Shown piece by piece: positions 62,409 through 64,000 of a stretch of 64,000 nucleotides of DNA (its first letter is position 1; every line of letters starts with the position of its first letter). Source of the stretch: Choricystis sp. odSpoLacu1 (taxonomy: Eukaryota; Chlorophyta; Trebouxiophyceae); assembly GCA_958009055.1 (NCBI GenBank), contig OY253655.1:124001-188000 (forward strand), given 5' to 3'. The position numbers were made by a program, and so were the translations under genes. The notes beneath the pieces were generated by a model. The model was not told the DNA's origin and searched no databases. It saw only the letters and a program-made list of their open reading frames with translations.

Positions 62409-64000
62409 TCACACAGTGCCGTCGGCACCACCACCACCACCCTTTCTCAACCGCAACCGCCGCCGCACCCACTGCCCCGCCTTGAGCCTCGCCTCCCCCA
62501 CCTTTGTGCTGACGCCAAACGGCAGGCCGTACACAGCGACCAGTTCGGGCACCCTCCACCACGCAGCCGCGTCGTCGTGGTGCGCGTGCCACGGGACCAG
62601 CCCGCGCTCAGCCGGCGTGGCGGGCGCGGTGGCGTCCAGCAGCAGGCTCACAATCAGCGCCACCACAGCCCCCGACTTCAGCACCGAGTTCGCCATCGCG
62701 TTCACAGTGGGCGACGTCGTGGTGACAGGCCCACCGGTGCCCGCGTAGCGCGGGTCGTGGGCAAACGCGGCCACCGAGAGTCCACTGTAAATCGAAACGC
62801 CCACAACGATGACGGAGCGGGGCGAGTTCATGTCCACAAACTCCAGCATGCCGAGCGCAAGGCCGGCCACCGTGGAGCACAGCACGACCAGCAGTCCCCC
62901 CACCATGGCGCTCGGAATGGACGCCAGCGCGGCCGACACTTTGGGCAGCAACGCGATGACGATGCCGACCACCGCGCTGACCTGCACCACGACGCGCGCG
63001 CCGACCCGGGTGACGGCTATCATGGCCGCGTTTTCGTTGTACACGGTGGACCCGGAGGTCGTTGGAAACACGCCGGCCAGCACGCTGGTCAACCCTTGCA
63101 AGACGACGGCGCGCTCGACGACAGCGGTCGGGGGGACAGGGGCGCCTGCCACGCGGGAAACCAGGTAGTAGTCGCCCAGACTCTGCAAGGCGGTGGTCAG
63201 GCCAGCCCCCATCACGATCAAGATGGACTCGGCGGAGAATGTGGGTGTTCCAAACGCTCCCGGCAGCGGCAGCCGCACCCATGGTGCGCGGGCGATGACG
63301 TCGACCGGCGTGGCGCACGCGGCCACGGTTTCGGGGGACGCGCCACGCCACGCGCCCGCTGCCGTGGCGATGCCCGCCCCGCTCCACACCACGAACAGGG
63401 CCAGCACAACGGGAACCGTCTCGAAAATGGGGGCAGACACGCCACGCCAGAGTGGCAGGCGCACGTGGCGCAGGTGGAGGGTGAACAATAAAATCATCGC
63501 CAGCGTGGGCACAGACACAGACCAGCAGTCCGCCATGGCGGGCACGCCAACGGTGTAGTTGGTGAACCCGACGGCCGCGATGGACGCCGCGACGACGAGG
63601 GGGGAGATGAAGCGCAGGCACACACGCAGCAGCCCACTGGCCGCGATGGCGGCCACCGCGACCCCCGCCACGATGCAGGCACCACTCACTTCGCGCATGG
63701 TGGCGGCGAAGCGTGCGGGGTCTGTGCCGTCGGGCAGAGGGGTCCAGCCGCCACGCGCTTTGACGATGGCGGTGACGGCGGCCACGGGTTGGACGTAGGC
63801 AAACGCGCCGCCTTGCACAGCGGGCAGACGGTCCCCCACAAACGTTTGGATGAGCGTGATGATCCCGGAAACAAAAAACAGCGTCGAAATCGCGAGCGCG
63901 ACGTCGTCTCGAGAAGCCCCCATCGGTGGCACCGTGATCACGACGACACCCACAGTGGACCCGATGAACACAAGAAAGTGTTGGATGCCCAGGATGAGGG
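62409..64000 (-). CDS. NAT/NCS2 transporter, array copy 5 (5' end off the window)
   Basis: Only exon 2 is in view (stop at 62409; the window ends within the first helix). Where present it is identical to the other copies. Exon 1 would lie about 230-360 bp beyond the right edge if the period holds. Confidence 0.9.
   Translation of the reverse strand, partial: LILGIQHFLVFIGSTVGVVVITVPPMGASRDDVALAISTLFFVSGIITLIQTFVGDRLPAVQGGAFAYVQPVAAVTAIVKARGGWTPLPDGTDPARFAATMREVSGACIVAGVAVAAIAASGLLRVCLRFISPLVVAASIAAVGFTNYTVGVPAMADCWSVSVPTLAMILLFTLHLRHVRLPLWRGVSAPIFETVPVVLALFVVWSGAGIATAAGAWRGASPETVAACATPVDVIARAPWVRLPLPGAFGTPTFSAESILIVMGAGLTTALQSLGDYYLVSRVAGAPVPPTAVVERAVVLQGLTSVLAGVFPTTSGSTVYNENAAMIAVTRVGARVVVQVSAVVGIVIALLPKVSAALASIPSAMVGGLLVVLCSTVAGLALGMLEFVDMNSPRSVIVVGVSIYSGLSVAAFAHDPRYAGTGGPVTTTSPTVNAMANSVLKSGAVVALIVSLLLDATAPATPAERGLVPWHAHHDDAAAWWRVPELVAVYGLPFGVSTKVGEARLKAGQWVRRRLRLRKGGGGGADGTV

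Larger units (their letters stand above)
53071..64000. repeat. Head-to-tail tandem array, 2,250-bp unit, about 4.9 copies in view
   Basis: From about 53325 to the right edge the sequence repeats with an exact period of 2,250 bp; corresponding rows of the four full units read identically wherever I compared them, and all five transporter copies translate identically. The first 340 bp (53071-53408) belong to the same unit but differ at a few positions, including a 2-bp insertion, from the equivalent 55323-55658. Each unit holds one NAT gene (1,953 bp) and 297 bp of intergenic DNA with a TTCGGCCGAA palindrome. There are no transposase genes or terminal repeats at the unit borders. The array continues beyond the window. 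Confidence 0.97.

Noticed and set aside
53071..64000. CRISPR-like or transposon interpretation of the array
   Set aside because: The unit is a 2.25-kb gene-bearing tandem repeat without spacers, terminal repeats or transposase; CRISPR does not apply in a nuclear genome.
1..64000. tRNA and 5S rRNA genes
   Set aside because: I looked for A/B-box and T-arm signatures on both strands and found none convincing; a covariance-model search would be decisive.

Overview
This is a stretch of nuclear DNA from a compact, very GC-rich eukaryote. Nearly every gene has short GT-AG introns (donors GTGAGT, GTGCGT, GTAAGT; acceptors CACAG or CCCAG), untranslated regions are short and full of CA, CT and GT runs, and genes sit 100-900 bp apart in alternating orientation. 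Several products carry Ala/Arg-rich leaders that look like plastid transit peptides (ATP sulfurylase, an ABC1 kinase, a DUF1995 protein, a laforin/LSF2-like phosphatase). I infer a unicellular alga, most likely of the green/prasinophyte kind; the species cannot be named from this window.

Layout. 0-10 kb: a TMEM53/DUF829 protein (partial), eIF3b, ATP sulfurylase, SURF2, an SCI1-like RS protein and an RGG protein with two hnRNP-Q-type acidic domains. 10-13.3 kb: no protein gene is evident. Instead there is what I read as a spliced host transcript whose introns carry box C/D snoRNAs; four guide segments are perfectly complementary to universally conserved rRNA. 13.3-26.6 kb: UDP-glucuronate decarboxylase, a beta-rich unknown, a WDR76/CMR1-like propeller, a secreted GH5 mannanase, a plastid ABC1 kinase, a TMEM97 homologue and a small membrane protein. 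26.9-34 kb: an amino-acid permease (AAAP) with introns, an intronless paralogue beside it, an RDD-like membrane protein, a decayed histidine-phosphatase gene and a broken fragment of the second permease. 33.9-41.9 kb: LSF2-like phosphatase, ThiE/TenI and a sphingosine-phosphate-phosphatase-like gene that overlap at TGATG, DUF1995, RPAC1 and ALG7. 42.2-50.4 kb: two secreted glycosidases, a GH31 enzyme with a ShKT domain at each end and a GH2 beta-mannosidase. 50.8-53.1 kb: a VID27-like gene with frame breaks and an orphan RimO/MiaB-type exon.

From 53.1 kb to the right edge the sequence is a head-to-tail array of a 2,250-bp unit, each holding one complete two-exon nucleobase/ascorbate transporter (NAT/NCS2) gene. 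About 4.9 units are in view and no difference was seen between units where compared, so this is either a very recent amplification or an assembly artefact. The left edge of the array has fused a NAT promoter and its first 14 codons in frame to the orphan RimO-type exon.

Most of the window is core housekeeping. Functional links between neighbours are weak, except for the extracellular glycan-degrading enzymes (mannanase, beta-mannosidase, GH31 glucosidase) and the possible ThiE-phosphatase dicistron.
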